Origin: Burkholderiaceae bacterium | Lineage (GTDB): Bacteria; Pseudomonadota; Gammaproteobacteria; Burkholderiales; Burkholderiaceae_F | Reading direction: 5' to 3' | Length of the DNA: 64,000 nucleotides | Assembly (NCBI GenBank): GCA_019236735.1 | Contig: JAFAIM010000052.1 | Span: forward strand, 1-64,000 | In this document: positions 49,992-61,194 of the stretch, piece after piece | Position numbering within the stretch: the first letter of the stretch is position 1 | How the letters are laid out: the number at the start of each line of letters is the position of its first letter | The notes under the pieces: model-generated | What the model saw: only the letters and a program-made list of their open reading frames with translations | What the model was told of the DNA's origin: nothing | Database searches by the model: none | Position numbers and translations under genes: made by a program

Positions 49992-51170
49992 GTGGAGGTG
50001 GCGCTGCGCGGGCGCCAGGGCGGTGCGCTCGATGCGCAAGATCAGGCCGAAGAGCTTCGCCAGTTATCCGAAAGCGCCGGCTTCACAACTGCGGGACAGA
50101 TGGTCGTTCGGCGCGACCGTCCTGATCCGGCGTTATATCTGGGGCGCGGCAAAGTCGACGAAATCCGCGAGCGGCTGCGGGCATCCGGTTGCGGGATCCT
50201 GGTTGTGGGCGTGCCGTTGTCACCGGTGCAGCAGCGCAACCTGGAGCGCGAGCTGGAGGTGGCGGTGCTCGACCGCACCGCGCTTATCCTGGATATCTTT
50301 GCCCAGCGTGCACAGAGCCGCGAGGGCAAGCTGCAGGTGGAGCTTGCCAGGCTGCAGCATCTTTCCACTCGCCTGGTGCGCGGCTGGACCCACTTGGAGC
50401 GCCAGCGCGGCGGGATCGGCTTGCGAGCCGGCCCAGGGGAAAAGCAGATCGAGCTGGACCGCCGGATGATCGGCCAACGCGTCAAGCAGTTGCGCGAGCG
50501 GCTTCGTACGCTCGATGCGCAGCGGCGCACGCAGCGCAAGGCGCGGCGGCGGCGCGAGGCATTCTGCGTATCCTTGGTCGGTTATACCAACGCGGGCAAG
50601 TCGACGCTGTTCAACGCCTTGACGCGCTCCAGCGCGCTTTGTGCAGACCAGTTGTTCGCTACTCTGGACACGACCAGTCGGCGCTGTTTTGTCGCGCCGG
50701 GCGTACCGGTGGTGCTGTCCGATACGGTCGGGTTCATCCGCGATTTGCCGCACGCGCTGATCGAAGCGTTCAAGGCCACCCTGGATGAAGCGGCGCAGGC
50801 CGATCTTCTGGTGCACGTGGTCGACGCATCGGCCGCATCGCGCGAAGCGCAAATGGCCGCCGTCGACGAGGTGCTGCAGGAGATCGGCGCTTCCGAAGTG
50901 CCGCGCTGCGTGGTGTTCAACAAGATCGATCAGGTCGAACGCCGGGCGTCAGTCGAGACGGCGGCCTGTGGTAGGATTGAAACGGTTTGGCTGAGCGCAC
51001 GGTCGGGCAACGGGCTCGAGTTGCTGCGCGGCGCGATCGCCCAGCGTGCACAAGAGCAAACTGCAGAGCAAACTGCAGAGCAGGCAGCGGAGCAGACTGC
51101 ACGGCAAACCGCAGAGCCGTACCCCGGCGACGCCGGCATCCTTCCTTTCTCCGATTCACACCCGACATGA
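49992..51170 (+). CDS. hflX: GTPase HflX
   Basis: Ribosome-splitting GTPase active under heat stress. It has 392 residues from a GTG at 49992. The family segment LVVEVALRG, equivalent to the first strand of E. coli HflX, begins upstream of that codon; the frame is open back into hfq but offers no ATG, GTG or TTG there, so the true start may be non-standard (CTG at 49938 or ATC). ATP/GTP motifs are GYTNAGKSTLFNAL, the DTVGFIRDLPHALIEAFKATL region and NKID. The C-terminus carries a run of Glu-Gln-Thr-Ala repeats. hflK overlaps the stop. Confidence 0.94.
   Translation: MEVALRGRQGGALDAQDQAEELRQLSESAGFTTAGQMVVRRDRPDPALYLGRGKVDEIRERLRASGCGILVVGVPLSPVQQRNLERELEVAVLDRTALILDIFAQRAQSREGKLQVELARLQHLSTRLVRGWTHLERQRGGIGLRAGPGEKQIELDRRMIGQRVKQLRERLRTLDAQRRTQRKARRRREAFCVSLVGYTNAGKSTLFNALTRSSALCADQLFATLDTTSRRCFVAPGVPVVLSDTVGFIRDLPHALIEAFKATLDEAAQADLLVHVVDASAASREAQMAAVDEVLQEIGASEVPRCVVFNKIDQVERRASVETAACGRIETVWLSARSGNGLELLRGAIAQRAQEQTAEQTAEQAAEQTARQTAEPYPGDAGILPFSDSHPT
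51054..51113 (+). repeat. Five tandem 12-base repeats in the 3' end of hflX
   Basis: Units of the type GAGCAAACTGCA start at 51054, 51066, 51078, 51090 and 51102. The first two are identical and the others differ at 1-4 positions. In frame they encode EQTA, EQTA, EQAA, EQTA and RQTA. Being a multiple of three they can change number without breaking the frame. They extend the HflX C-terminus. Confidence 0.9.
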
Positions 51171-52396
51171 ATGACCCGCAGTGGGGTCGCGGCGGAGGAT
51201 CCGGCGATGGGGGCGACGGCCAGCGCCCGCGCCGACCCAACGGCCAGGATGGCCCACCCGACCTCGAAGAACTGTGGCGCGAACTGAGCAGGCGCGTCGG
51301 AAACCTGTTCGGATCGGCGCCGGGAGGTGGTGCGTTCAGGGCCCTGGTGGGAGTGTCGGCGGTGCTGGCGGCGATCTTGTTTGTATGGATGTGTACGGGC
51401 TTCTACATCGTGCAGGAAGGGCAGGTCGCCGTCGTTTCGACATTCGGCCGTTTCGACACGATCACCGGAGCGGGCTTTCGCTGGCGAGCACCGTGGCCGA
51501 TTCAATCGCACCAGATCGTCGACGTGTTCTCGCAGCGCGAAATCGAAGTCGGCACAAAAGTGCGCGGCCCGGACCGTTTGAAAGAAGCGCTGATGCTGAC
51601 CGACGACGAGAATATCGTCGACATGCAATTCAAAGTGCAGTACCGGATCAAATCCGGACCCGATGGTGCACGCGATTTCGTGTTCGGCAGCCGCTTTTCG
51701 CCGGAAAGCGATGCGAGCTCGGTGGTGCGGCAAGTCGGCGAATCGGCGATGCGGGAGGTCGTTGGCCATCGCAAGATGGATTCAGTGCTGTACGAGTCGC
51801 GCCAGCAAATCGCCGACGAGGTGCGCGAACGCATGCAGGAAATGCTCGACCGCTACAGCACCGGGATCCTCGTGACGGCAGTGGCGATCCAGAATGCGCA
51901 GCCGCCGGAGCAGGTTCAAGCAGCGTTCATCGACGCCGTTCAGGCTGGCCAGGACCGCCAGCGGCAGATCAACGAAGGCCAGGCATATGCCAATGACGTC
52001 GTGCCGCGTGCACGGGGCGGCGCCGCACGGTTGATCCAGGAGGCCGAGGGCTACCGGGCCAGGACGGTGGAGACTGCGCAGGGCGATGCGGCACGCTTCC
52101 GCGAGGTGCTGACCGAATACTCCAAAGCTCCGTCGGTGACGCGCGAGCGCATGTACCTGGACACGATGCAGCAGATCTTCGCCAACACGACAAAGGTGAT
52201 GGTGGATCTGAAGACCTCCAGCCAGCTGCTGTACCTTCCGCTGGACAAGCTGCTGCAGCAGTCGGCGGCGGAGACGGTGCACCCTGGCGCGCCGGCAGCC
52301 AGCGCACCTGCCGCAAGCACGCCGTCCTCCGGGGGCGCGGAAGCGCGTGCGCGCGAGACGCCTGGCGATCGCGACCGCGATCGGGAGTCGCGCTGA
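51167..52396 (+). CDS. hflK: FtsH protease regulator HflK
   Basis: With HflC forms a large cage around FtsH in the inner membrane. It has 409 residues. A Gly/Arg/Pro-rich cytoplasmic N-terminus (about 1-60) is followed by a helix at about 62-82 and a periplasmic SPFH/band-7 domain (FYIVQEGQVAVVSTFGRF, PWPIQSHQIVDV) with a coiled coil. The C-terminus is low in complexity and charged. The ATG overlaps the hflX stop (ATGA). A longer frame to 50987 is a shadow of hflX. hflC follows after 19 bases. Confidence 0.95.
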   Translation: MNDPQWGRGGGSGDGGDGQRPRRPNGQDGPPDLEELWRELSRRVGNLFGSAPGGGAFRALVGVSAVLAAILFVWMCTGFYIVQEGQVAVVSTFGRFDTITGAGFRWRAPWPIQSHQIVDVFSQREIEVGTKVRGPDRLKEALMLTDDENIVDMQFKVQYRIKSGPDGARDFVFGSRFSPESDASSVVRQVGESAMREVVGHRKMDSVLYESRQQIADEVRERMQEMLDRYSTGILVTAVAIQNAQPPEQVQAAFIDAVQAGQDRQRQINEGQAYANDVVPRARGGAARLIQEAEGYRARTVETAQGDAARFREVLTEYSKAPSVTRERMYLDTMQQIFANTTKVMVDLKTSSQLLYLPLDKLLQQSAAETVHPGAPAASAPAASTPSSGGAEARARETPGDRDRDRESR

Positions 52397-52415
52397 TGGC
52401 GACGGAAAGCTCGCT

Positions 52416-53300
52416 GTGAACCGGATCATCTGGACCGTCCTCGGGGTAGTGATTGCGACGGGCTTGTTCCGCCTGTGCGCTTTTATCGTCGATCAGAAGC
52501 ACTACGCAATCGTGTTCGAGCTCGGTCATATCAGCCGGGTGATCGACAAACCAGGGCTGAATTTCAAGCTTCCGCCGCCGTTCCAGAACGTCGAGTATCT
52601 GGACAAGCGGATCCTGACGATCGACCCGCAGAGCGACGATCGCGTGCAAACTGCGGAGAAAAAGAACCTGCTGATCGATTCGTTCGTGAAGTGGCGAATC
52701 GTCGATGCACACAGCTTCTGGGTCAGTTTCCATGGCGCCGAGCACGATGCCGAAGATCGCATCACGACGCTCGTGCGCGATGCTCTGAACCAGGCCGTTA
52801 ACAAGCGTACCGTCAACGACATCACATCGCGCGAGCGCGACAAGGCGATGGAGGAGATCCGCGTGGCGGTCCAGGCTCGCGTGAAGGATTTCGGAGTCGA
52901 CATCGTCGACGTACGCCTCAAGCGCGTCGATTTCATTCCGGAGGCGAGCGAATCGGTGTTCCACCGAATGGAGTCGGAGCGCAAGCAGGTTGCCAACAAG
53001 CAACGCTCCGACGGGGCCGCCGATGCCGAGAAGATCCGGGCGGATGCCGACCGGCAACGCGAGGTGTTGCTGGCCGAAGCCTATCGCGATGCTCAGCGGA
53101 TCAAGGGCGAGGGTGACGCCCGCGCTTCGGCGATCTACGCGCAGGCGTTCGGCGCAAATCCCGAGTTCTACGCGTTCTACCGCAGCCTGGATGCGTACCG
53201 CCAGAGCTTCCGCAGCCGCTCGGACACGCTGATGATCGATCCGTCCTCGGAGTTCTTCAAGTACTTCAAGGCCCAGGGTGGCGCCGCGGCGGGAAGATGA
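52416..53300 (+). CDS. hflC: FtsH protease regulator HflC
   Basis: Partner of HflK. It has 294 residues from the GTG at 52416 (NRIIWTVLGVVIATGLF), which opens directly with the membrane helix. The band-7 domain has AIVFELGHISRVIDKPGLNFKLP, cut here at the ends, and ERDKAMEEIRVAVQARVKDFG. The C-terminal coiled coil ends in RSDTLMIDPSSEFFKYF, a typical HflC end. GGAAAG supplies the ribosome-binding site. The following DUF2065 gene overlaps by four bases. Confidence 0.95.
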   Translation: MNRIIWTVLGVVIATGLFRLCAFIVDQKHYAIVFELGHISRVIDKPGLNFKLPPPFQNVEYLDKRILTIDPQSDDRVQTAEKKNLLIDSFVKWRIVDAHSFWVSFHGAEHDAEDRITTLVRDALNQAVNKRTVNDITSRERDKAMEEIRVAVQARVKDFGVDIVDVRLKRVDFIPEASESVFHRMESERKQVANKQRSDGAADAEKIRADADRQREVLLAEAYRDAQRIKGEGDARASAIYAQAFGANPEFYAFYRSLDAYRQSFRSRSDTLMIDPSSEFFKYFKAQGGAAAGR

Positions 53301-53488
53301 TCATGCTGGATGCGCTCGGCCCCGCGTTTGCTCTGATGCTCGTTCTCGAGGGGCTCGCGCCGCTGCTTTCACCGCGCTCCTGGCGAGGCGCGATGCGGCG
53401 CGCCACCGACCTGGCCGACGGGCAGATCCGCTTCTTCGGACTCGTGTCCATCGTGCTCGGTACGCTGCTGTTTTGGCTGCTGGCGTAG
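53297..53488 (+). CDS. DUF2065 (YjeT) small membrane protein
   Basis: Protein of 63 residues with two hydrophobic helices: LGPAFALMLVLEGLAPLL and FFGLVSIVLGTLLFWLLA, joined by a basic loop (PRSWRGAMRRATDLADGQI). This is the DUF2065/YjeT family found next to hflC in many proteobacteria. The function is unknown; location suggests a role with the HflKC-FtsH complex, which is inference. The ATG overlaps the hflC stop. hisZ follows 26 bases later. Confidence 0.93.
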   Translation: MIMLDALGPAFALMLVLEGLAPLLSPRSWRGAMRRATDLADGQIRFFGLVSIVLGTLLFWLLA

Positions 53489-53514
53489 GCGAAAGCGCAC
53501 CCCGTACCCGGCGA

Positions 53515-56559
<3,045 letters not shown>

Positions 56560-56565
56560 CGGAAC

Positions 56566-56652
56566 TGGTGCCCAGAAGAGGACTCGAACCTCCACACCCT
56601 CGCGGGCGCCAGGACCTGAACCTGGTGCGTCTACCAATTCCGCCATCTGGGC
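56566..56652 (-). tRNA. tRNA-Leu (CAG)
   Basis: An 87-base class II tRNA. The acceptor pairs GCCCAGA (56652-56646) with TCTGGGC, and CCA is encoded (56568-56566). The anticodon stem CCAGG/CCTGG encloses TTCAGGT, giving anticodon CAG. A long variable arm (GCGCCCGCGAGGGTGT) precedes the T arm. It is antisense to the gene run on both sides, so readthrough from purA toward rnr would cross it in the opposite direction. Confidence 0.96.
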
Positions 56653-56667
56653 AGCGGGGAGGCGCGG

Positions 56668-56695
56668 ATTTTAGATCGAGGTATTTGCTTGTCAA
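56668..56695 (-). promoter_or_regulatory. tRNA-Leu promoter
   Basis: On the minus strand TTGACA (56695-56690) and TAAAAT (56673-56668) are separated by 16 bases, an almost consensus sigma-70 promoter whose expected start is a few bases before the tRNA 5' end at 56652. The -35 box includes the TTG used as the rnr start codon on the other strand. Confidence 0.8.
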
Positions 56696-59133
56696 ATCAA
56701 CGTAATTCAAATTCACCACGAGGCGCGCGGCCGGGGCCGCAGGCGGACCCGCAAGGCCGCAAGCAATCCGTGGCAGCGATTGAGGGAAAGTCGATCATCG
56801 AGGCGCTGACCGCGGCCGGCTCGCCGCTGACCGACGCCCAGGTGGCCGAGCGGCTGCAAATCGCTGAACAGCAGCGCGCGGCGCTGGCGGCAGCGCTGAC
56901 GGAGCTCGAGCGCGAGGGGCGCATCGTTCGCAACCGCGCCGGCCTGCTGCTGGTAACGACGCGCGCTGGGCTACTGTCGGGCCAGGTGCAGGGGCACCGC
57001 GAGGGCCACGGCCTGCTGGTGCGTGACGACGGCGGGCCGGACGTGGTGCTGGACGACCACGAAATGAGCAAGGTCCTGCACGGCGACCGCGTTCTGGTGC
57101 GGCCAACCGGTTTGGAACGGCGCGGCCGGCCCGTGGGAGAAATCGTCGAAGTCATCGAGAGGCGCACCACCGTGCTGGTGGGGCGCCTGCTGAACGAACG
57201 CGGCGTCACCATCGTCGTTCCGGAGGACCAGCGTATTCAGCATGACATCCTGGTACCGCCACACGGCGCCGGAGAAGCCCGTCACGGCCAGGTCGTTGTG
57301 GTCGAGATCATCCAGCAGCCGCAGCGCTACGTGCAGCCGATTGGCCGGGTGACCGAGGTGCTCGGCGAGATCGATGACCCAGGAATGGAGATCGAGATCG
57401 CGGTACGCAAATTCGCCGTCCCGCATCAGTTTCCGGAGGCAGCCCTACGTGAAGCGCAAGCGCTGCCCGCGGAGGTACGTGCGGCCGACCGCAAGTCGCG
57501 CGTCGACCTGCGCGACATCCCGCTGGTGACGATCGACGGGGAGGACGCACGCGACTTCGACGACGCCGTGTACTGCGAGGCGATCGGCCGCAAGGGTTGG
57601 CGCCTGATCGTTGCGATTGCGGACGTTGGCCACTACGTCGGACCGGGTAGCGCGCTGGACCGGGAAGCACAAGCACGTTCGACCTCCGTTTACTTCCCGC
57701 GCCGCGTGATTCCGATGCTGCCGGAGCGCCTTTCCAACGGCCTGTGTTCGCTCAATCCAGGAGTCGAGCGGGTGGCGATGGTGTGCGACATCGTGATCGG
57801 TCCCAAGGGAGCGATCCACGCATATCAGTTCTACCCCGCGCTGATCCAGTCGCGCGCACGCTTGACGTACACGGAGGTGTGGGAGGCGCTCTCGGTTCCC
57901 GATTCGCCCGCCCAGCGGCGCCTGCAGTCCTTACTGCCGCAGCTGCGCAATTTGCACGAGCTGTACGAGGTGCTGGTTGCGCGCCGGGATCAGCGCGGCG
58001 CGCTCGAGTTGGACACGGTCGAGACGCAGATCGTCTGCGATGCGAACGGTCGGATCGAGCGAATCGTCCCGCGCGTGCGCAACGACGCCCATCGGCTGAT
58101 CGAGGAATGCATGCTGGCAGCGAACGTGTGCGCTGCCGACTTCCTGCAACGGGGGCGGCAGCACACGCTGTACCGGGTACACGAGGGGCCGACGCCGGCG
58201 AAGCTGGAGGCGCTGCGCACCTCGCTGCGCGCGTTCGGCCTGCAGCTCGACGGCGGTGCGGTACCCCAACCTCACCATTACGCCAAACTGTTGCGAGCGG
58301 TCCGTGCGCGCGCCGACGCCCAGTTGCTGCAGACGACGGTACTGCGATCGATGCAGCAGGCGATCTATACGCCGCACAACAGCGGCCATTTCGGCCTGGC
58401 GTATCCCGCGTATGCACACTTCACCTCTCCAATCCGACGGTATCCGGATCTGCTTGTGCACCGCGCGATTCGGGCATTGCTTGCCGGTCGGCGCTTCGAT
58501 CCGACCCTTTACGGACTGGACGGTTCCGTGGGCAATGGCGCATCGGCGATGGCGAGCTGGGAGCGCCTTGGGGTTCTGTGCTCGGCCAACGAACGCCGAG
58601 CCGACGAGGCCTCGCGCGACGTCGAAGCATGGCTGAAGAGCTACTACGTCCGCGAGCGCGTCGGCGAGACTTTCACGGGGTCGATCTCTGCCGTTGTGCC
58701 GTTTGGGGCATTCGTGATCCTGGACGATTTGTACGTAGAGGGCCTGGTGCACGTCTCGGAGCTGGGGTCCGAGTACTTCCACTTCAACGAGGGGCTCCAT
58801 GAGCTGCGAGGCGAGCGCACGGGGCTGCGCTTTCGGCTGGGAGATCGACTTACGGTGCAGGTCGCTCGCGTTGACCTGGAGGCGCGGCGGATCGACTTCC
58901 GCCTGGTGCGGCCGGGAGCTGTCCCGAGCCGCCCTAATGGGCGGGACGCCGCGCAGAAAACCCGAGGCGCGGACGGCGCAGTCGATCAACGTGCATCGGC
59001 GCGTAGCGCGCGCAAGGCACGCCGAGCGGCGAAGTTCGCACTTCGTTCAGCGGAGCCTGCCGCGCACGCCCAGCGACGCGGGAAAGTCGGAGTCGGAGGG
59101 CGTAAGGGGCGGCGGCGGGGTGCTTCCCGATGA
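56689..59133 (+). CDS. rnr: Ribonuclease R
   Basis: Processive 3'-5' exoribonuclease that degrades structured RNA. It has 814 residues from a TTG at 56689. Order: N-terminal helix-turn-helix (IIEALTAAGSPLTDAQVAERL), cold-shock domains (GQVQGHREGHGLLVRDD), the RNB catalytic domain with IDGEDARDFDDAVY (four acidic metal ligands) and HFTSPIRRYPDLLVHRAI, the S1 domain (GETFTGSISAVVPFGAFV) and a basic C-terminal tail. The TTG is weakly supported by an upstream GAGG; a GTG at 56771 is an alternative. The TTG overlaps the tRNA-Leu -35 box. rlmB overlaps the stop (ATGA). Confidence 0.95.
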   Translation: MSNQRNSNSPRGARPGPQADPQGRKQSVAAIEGKSIIEALTAAGSPLTDAQVAERLQIAEQQRAALAAALTELEREGRIVRNRAGLLLVTTRAGLLSGQVQGHREGHGLLVRDDGGPDVVLDDHEMSKVLHGDRVLVRPTGLERRGRPVGEIVEVIERRTTVLVGRLLNERGVTIVVPEDQRIQHDILVPPHGAGEARHGQVVVVEIIQQPQRYVQPIGRVTEVLGEIDDPGMEIEIAVRKFAVPHQFPEAALREAQALPAEVRAADRKSRVDLRDIPLVTIDGEDARDFDDAVYCEAIGRKGWRLIVAIADVGHYVGPGSALDREAQARSTSVYFPRRVIPMLPERLSNGLCSLNPGVERVAMVCDIVIGPKGAIHAYQFYPALIQSRARLTYTEVWEALSVPDSPAQRRLQSLLPQLRNLHELYEVLVARRDQRGALELDTVETQIVCDANGRIERIVPRVRNDAHRLIEECMLAANVCAADFLQRGRQHTLYRVHEGPTPAKLEALRTSLRAFGLQLDGGAVPQPHHYAKLLRAVRARADAQLLQTTVLRSMQQAIYTPHNSGHFGLAYPAYAHFTSPIRRYPDLLVHRAIRALLAGRRFDPTLYGLDGSVGNGASAMASWERLGVLCSANERRADEASRDVEAWLKSYYVRERVGETFTGSISAVVPFGAFVILDDLYVEGLVHVSELGSEYFHFNEGLHELRGERTGLRFRLGDRLTVQVARVDLEARRIDFRLVRPGAVPSRPNGRDAAQKTRGADGAVDQRASARSARKARRAAKFALRSAEPAAHAQRRGKVGVGGRKGRRRGASR

Positions 59134-59924
59134 GTCGGCACACGGTGGTGGCGGGATTTCACGCAGTCACCGCCAGATTGCGCAACTCCCCGGACACGAT
59201 CGAATCGCTGTATTACGACGCGACCCGCCGGGATGGGCGAATGCAGCAGCTATTGGAGCGCGCCCAGCACGCCCGGGTGCGGCCGATCGCGGCGGAATCT
59301 GCGCGCCTGCAGGCGCTTGCGGGCGGCACTCGTCATCAGGGGGTAGTGGCACTGTGCGAAGCGGTGCAGCCGGCGCGGTCTCTTGCACAAATCCTCGAGC
59401 GGATCGGGTCCGATTCGCTTTTGATGTTGTTGGACGGGATCACCGATCCGCGCAACCTCGGGGCTTGTCTGCGGACGGCAGAGGCTGCGGCGGTGCAGGC
59501 AGTGGTGCTGCCGCGCGACCGCAGCGCACCTCTTTCGTCCGCAGCGCTTAAGGCGGCCAGCGGAGCGATCGAGTCGTTGCCGGTGATCGCTGTGGTGAAT
59601 CTTGCGAGGTCGATGGACGAGATCAAGGAGGCCGGGGTGCGAATCGTCGGCGCCGATCACACAGCCTCGCGCAGTATTTACGCGGTGAACCTAGGCGGTC
59701 CGCTGGCCTGGGCGCTGGGTGCCGAGGGGCACGGCCTGCGGCGACTCACGCGCGAGCGCTGCGACGAACTGGCGAGCATCCCGCTGGGGGGGCAGGTCGA
59801 AAGCTTGAACGTTTCGGTCGCGGCTGGCGTCTGCCTGTTCGAAACGCGCCGCCAGAGGAGCGCTGGTCGCGGCGCAAGCCCCAGCGCTTCCGGGGCGGTC
59901 TCGGATGACGCACAAGTAAGGTAA
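59130..59924 (+). CDS. rlmB: 23S rRNA (guanosine-2'-O)-methyltransferase RlmB
   Basis: SPOUT-family enzyme that methylates G2251 of 23S rRNA. It has 264 residues. An N-terminal L30e-like substrate-binding domain (VVAGFHAVTARLRNSPDTIESL, by position 4-25) is followed by the knotted catalytic domain with LDGITDPRNLGACLRTAEA, ALGAEGHGLRRLTRERCD and IPLGGQVESLNVSVA. The ATG overlaps the rnr stop, the classical rnr-rlmB pair. Its stop overlaps a TAAAAT that may be the -10 box of the ribosomal-protein operon. Confidence 0.95.
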   Translation: MSRHTVVAGFHAVTARLRNSPDTIESLYYDATRRDGRMQQLLERAQHARVRPIAAESARLQALAGGTRHQGVVALCEAVQPARSLAQILERIGSDSLLMLLDGITDPRNLGACLRTAEAAAVQAVVLPRDRSAPLSSAALKAASGAIESLPVIAVVNLARSMDEIKEAGVRIVGADHTASRSIYAVNLGGPLAWALGAEGHGLRRLTRERCDELASIPLGGQVESLNVSVAAGVCLFETRRQRSAGRGASPSASGAVSDDAQVR

Positions 59925-59971
59925 AATCTTGCGTTTGTTCCTTGCCACACCGGAAAGACGCTCCGGGTGGC
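59922..59971 (+). promoter_or_regulatory. Possible rpsF promoter -10 and S6:S18 leader hairpin
   Basis: TAAAAT at 59922-59927 is a good -10 box across the rlmB stop, though no clear -35 lies 16-18 bases upstream. A perfect bulged hairpin follows at 59944-59971: GCCAC, bulged A, CCGGA, loop AAGACGC, TCCGG, GTGGC. It sits 19 bases before the rpsF ATG. A structured leader with an ACACCG element that binds the S6:S18 complex is known upstream of rpsF in many bacteria. The match here is by eye, so the regulatory role is inference. Confidence 0.5.
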
Positions 59972-59990
59972 TTCATCCAGAGGGAGCGCG

Positions 59991-60353
59991 ATGCGTCACT
60001 ACGAGATCTGTTTCATCGTCCATCCGGACCAGAGCGAGCAGGTGCCGGGAATGATCGAGCGCTACCGTGCGCTCGTGACGGCGCAGGGCGGAAAAATTCA
60101 CCGTGTCGAGGACTGGGGCCGGCGCCAGCTCGCCTATCCAATCGACAAGCTGGTCAAAGCGCACTACGTGCTGATGAATGTGGAGTGCGGCAAGGCCACG
60201 CTGGATGAGCTCGAGCACGGTTTCCGCTACAACGACGCTGTGCTGCGACATTTGACGGTTGGAATGAAGTTGGCGCAGACGGGACCCTCTCCGATGATGA
60301 AAATCGTCGAAAGAGAGGAGGCGCGCAAGGCGGCCTCGGAGCAGGCTGGCTGA
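59991..60353 (+). CDS. rpsF: 30S ribosomal protein S6 (bS6)
   Basis: Small-subunit protein that binds S18 and the central domain of 16S rRNA. It has 120 residues from the ATG at 59991. The family pattern [18 protein letters not shown] and [23 protein letters not shown], with the C-terminal [12 protein letters not shown], is clear. GAGGGAGCG before the ATG supplies the ribosome-binding site. It opens the rpsF-priB-rpsR-rplI operon, and the leader hairpin above may allow feedback. Confidence 0.97.
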   Translation: MRHYEICFIVHPDQSEQVPGMIERYRALVTAQGGKIHRVEDWGRRQLAYPIDKLVKAHYVLMNVECGKATLDELEHGFRYNDAVLRHLTVGMKLAQTGPSPMMKIVEREEARKAASEQAG

Positions 60354-60357
60354 TCGG

Positions 60358-60414
60358 GCTGCAATGCGCGGGCTGCAATGCGCGGGCTGCAATGCGCGGG
60401 CTGGAAATGCGCGG
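60358..60414 (+). repeat. Tandem 14-base repeats between rpsF and priB
   Basis: Three perfect copies of GCTGCAATGCGCGG (starting 60358, 60372 and 60386) and a fourth imperfect 15-base copy (60400-60414) follow the rpsF stop. A further inverted CCGCGCAG-like segment lies downstream at about 60422-60430, so alternative hairpins are possible. They lie in the 125-base untranslated gap before priB. Confidence 0.9.
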
Positions 60415-60478
60415 CCCGCACCTGCGCGGCGCTGTTCGACATCGCCGGCCGGATCGGTGATCGTCGCGGCAGGACGGG

Positions 60479-60847
60479 GTGAGCGGCGGCGAGGTGAACG
60501 ACGGCGAGGTGAACGACGGGGACAACGAGGTTCGGCTCGCTGGCTTCCTTGTGGAACGCGGCGCGCTGCGGCGCACGCCGGCCGGGGTGGCGGTGCTGGA
60601 GGCGCGGATCCAGCACCGGTGTGAGGTGATCGAAGCGGGGTTGCCGCGCACGGTGGAGTTTGTGATGGGCGCCGTCGCTTTGGGCGCCGTGGCGGACCTG
60701 TTGGAACGCGAGGCCCTCGGCGCGCGGCTGGAGCTGTCGGGCTTCCTGGCACCTCGCACGCGCCGATCCAGCAGATTGGTTTTGCATTTGACGGCCATAC
60801 GAAGTATTGCGACAGGAAGCAGTCGGGACGATCAAGCAGGGAGTTGA
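60479..60847 (+). CDS. priB: Primosomal replication protein N (PriB)
   Basis: OB-fold single-stranded DNA binding protein that helps PriA restart stalled forks. It has 122 residues from a GTG at 60479. The core [23 protein letters not shown] (by position about 18-40), the [13 protein letters not shown] strand and the [18 protein letters not shown] end fit PriB. The N-terminus contains two direct GEVND repeats (15-base units GGCGAGGTGAACGAC), which makes the start uncertain; GTGs at 60494 and 60509 also read in frame. It lies between rpsF and rpsR, as in beta- and gammaproteobacteria. Confidence 0.88.
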   Translation: MSGGEVNDGEVNDGDNEVRLAGFLVERGALRRTPAGVAVLEARIQHRCEVIEAGLPRTVEFVMGAVALGAVADLLEREALGARLELSGFLAPRTRRSSRLVLHLTAIRSIATGSSRDDQAGS

Positions 60848-60854
60848 GGAAAAA

Positions 60855-61160
60855 ATGCCTTTCGGACGCAGAGCGAGCAAATCCACCAAGGGCAAGCCGA
60901 CCGGACGAGGCGGCACGGGACGGCGCGGACAACAGCAAAATGCGTTGTTCAAGCGGCGCAAGTTCTGTCGCTTTACGGCCGAGAAAGTCGAGATGATCGA
61001 CTACAAGGACATCGAGACGCTGCGCGACTTCATTCTGGACAACGGCAAGATCATCCCCGCTCGCCTTACCGGAACGAAGGCGCACTACCAACGCCAGCTC
61101 GATACGGCGATCAAGCGGGCGCGCTTCCTGGCACTGTTGCCGTACACGGACAATCACTGA
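60855..61160 (+). CDS. rpsR: 30S ribosomal protein S18 (bS18)
   Basis: Small-subunit protein and partner of S6. It has 101 residues from the ATG at 60855. The family core is [29 protein letters not shown], read by position about 34-62, followed by [16 protein letters not shown] and [15 protein letters not shown]. The Lys/Arg/Gly-rich N-terminal extension ([19 protein letters not shown]) makes it longer than the 75-residue E. coli protein, as in other betaproteobacteria. GAGG precedes the ATG. rplI follows after 34 bases. Confidence 0.97.
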   Translation: MPFGRRASKSTKGKPTGRGGTGRRGQQQNALFKRRKFCRFTAEKVEMIDYKDIETLRDFILDNGKIIPARLTGTKAHYQRQLDTAIKRARFLALLPYTDNH

Positions 61161-61194
61161 GGGCGAAATCCCCGAAGGCGGGCAGGAGAGTGCA

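Noticed and set aside
60364-60624. Open frame through the tandem repeats between rpsF and priB
   Set aside because: It is a translation of the repeats followed by Arg/Gly-rich sequence in a frame other than PriB.
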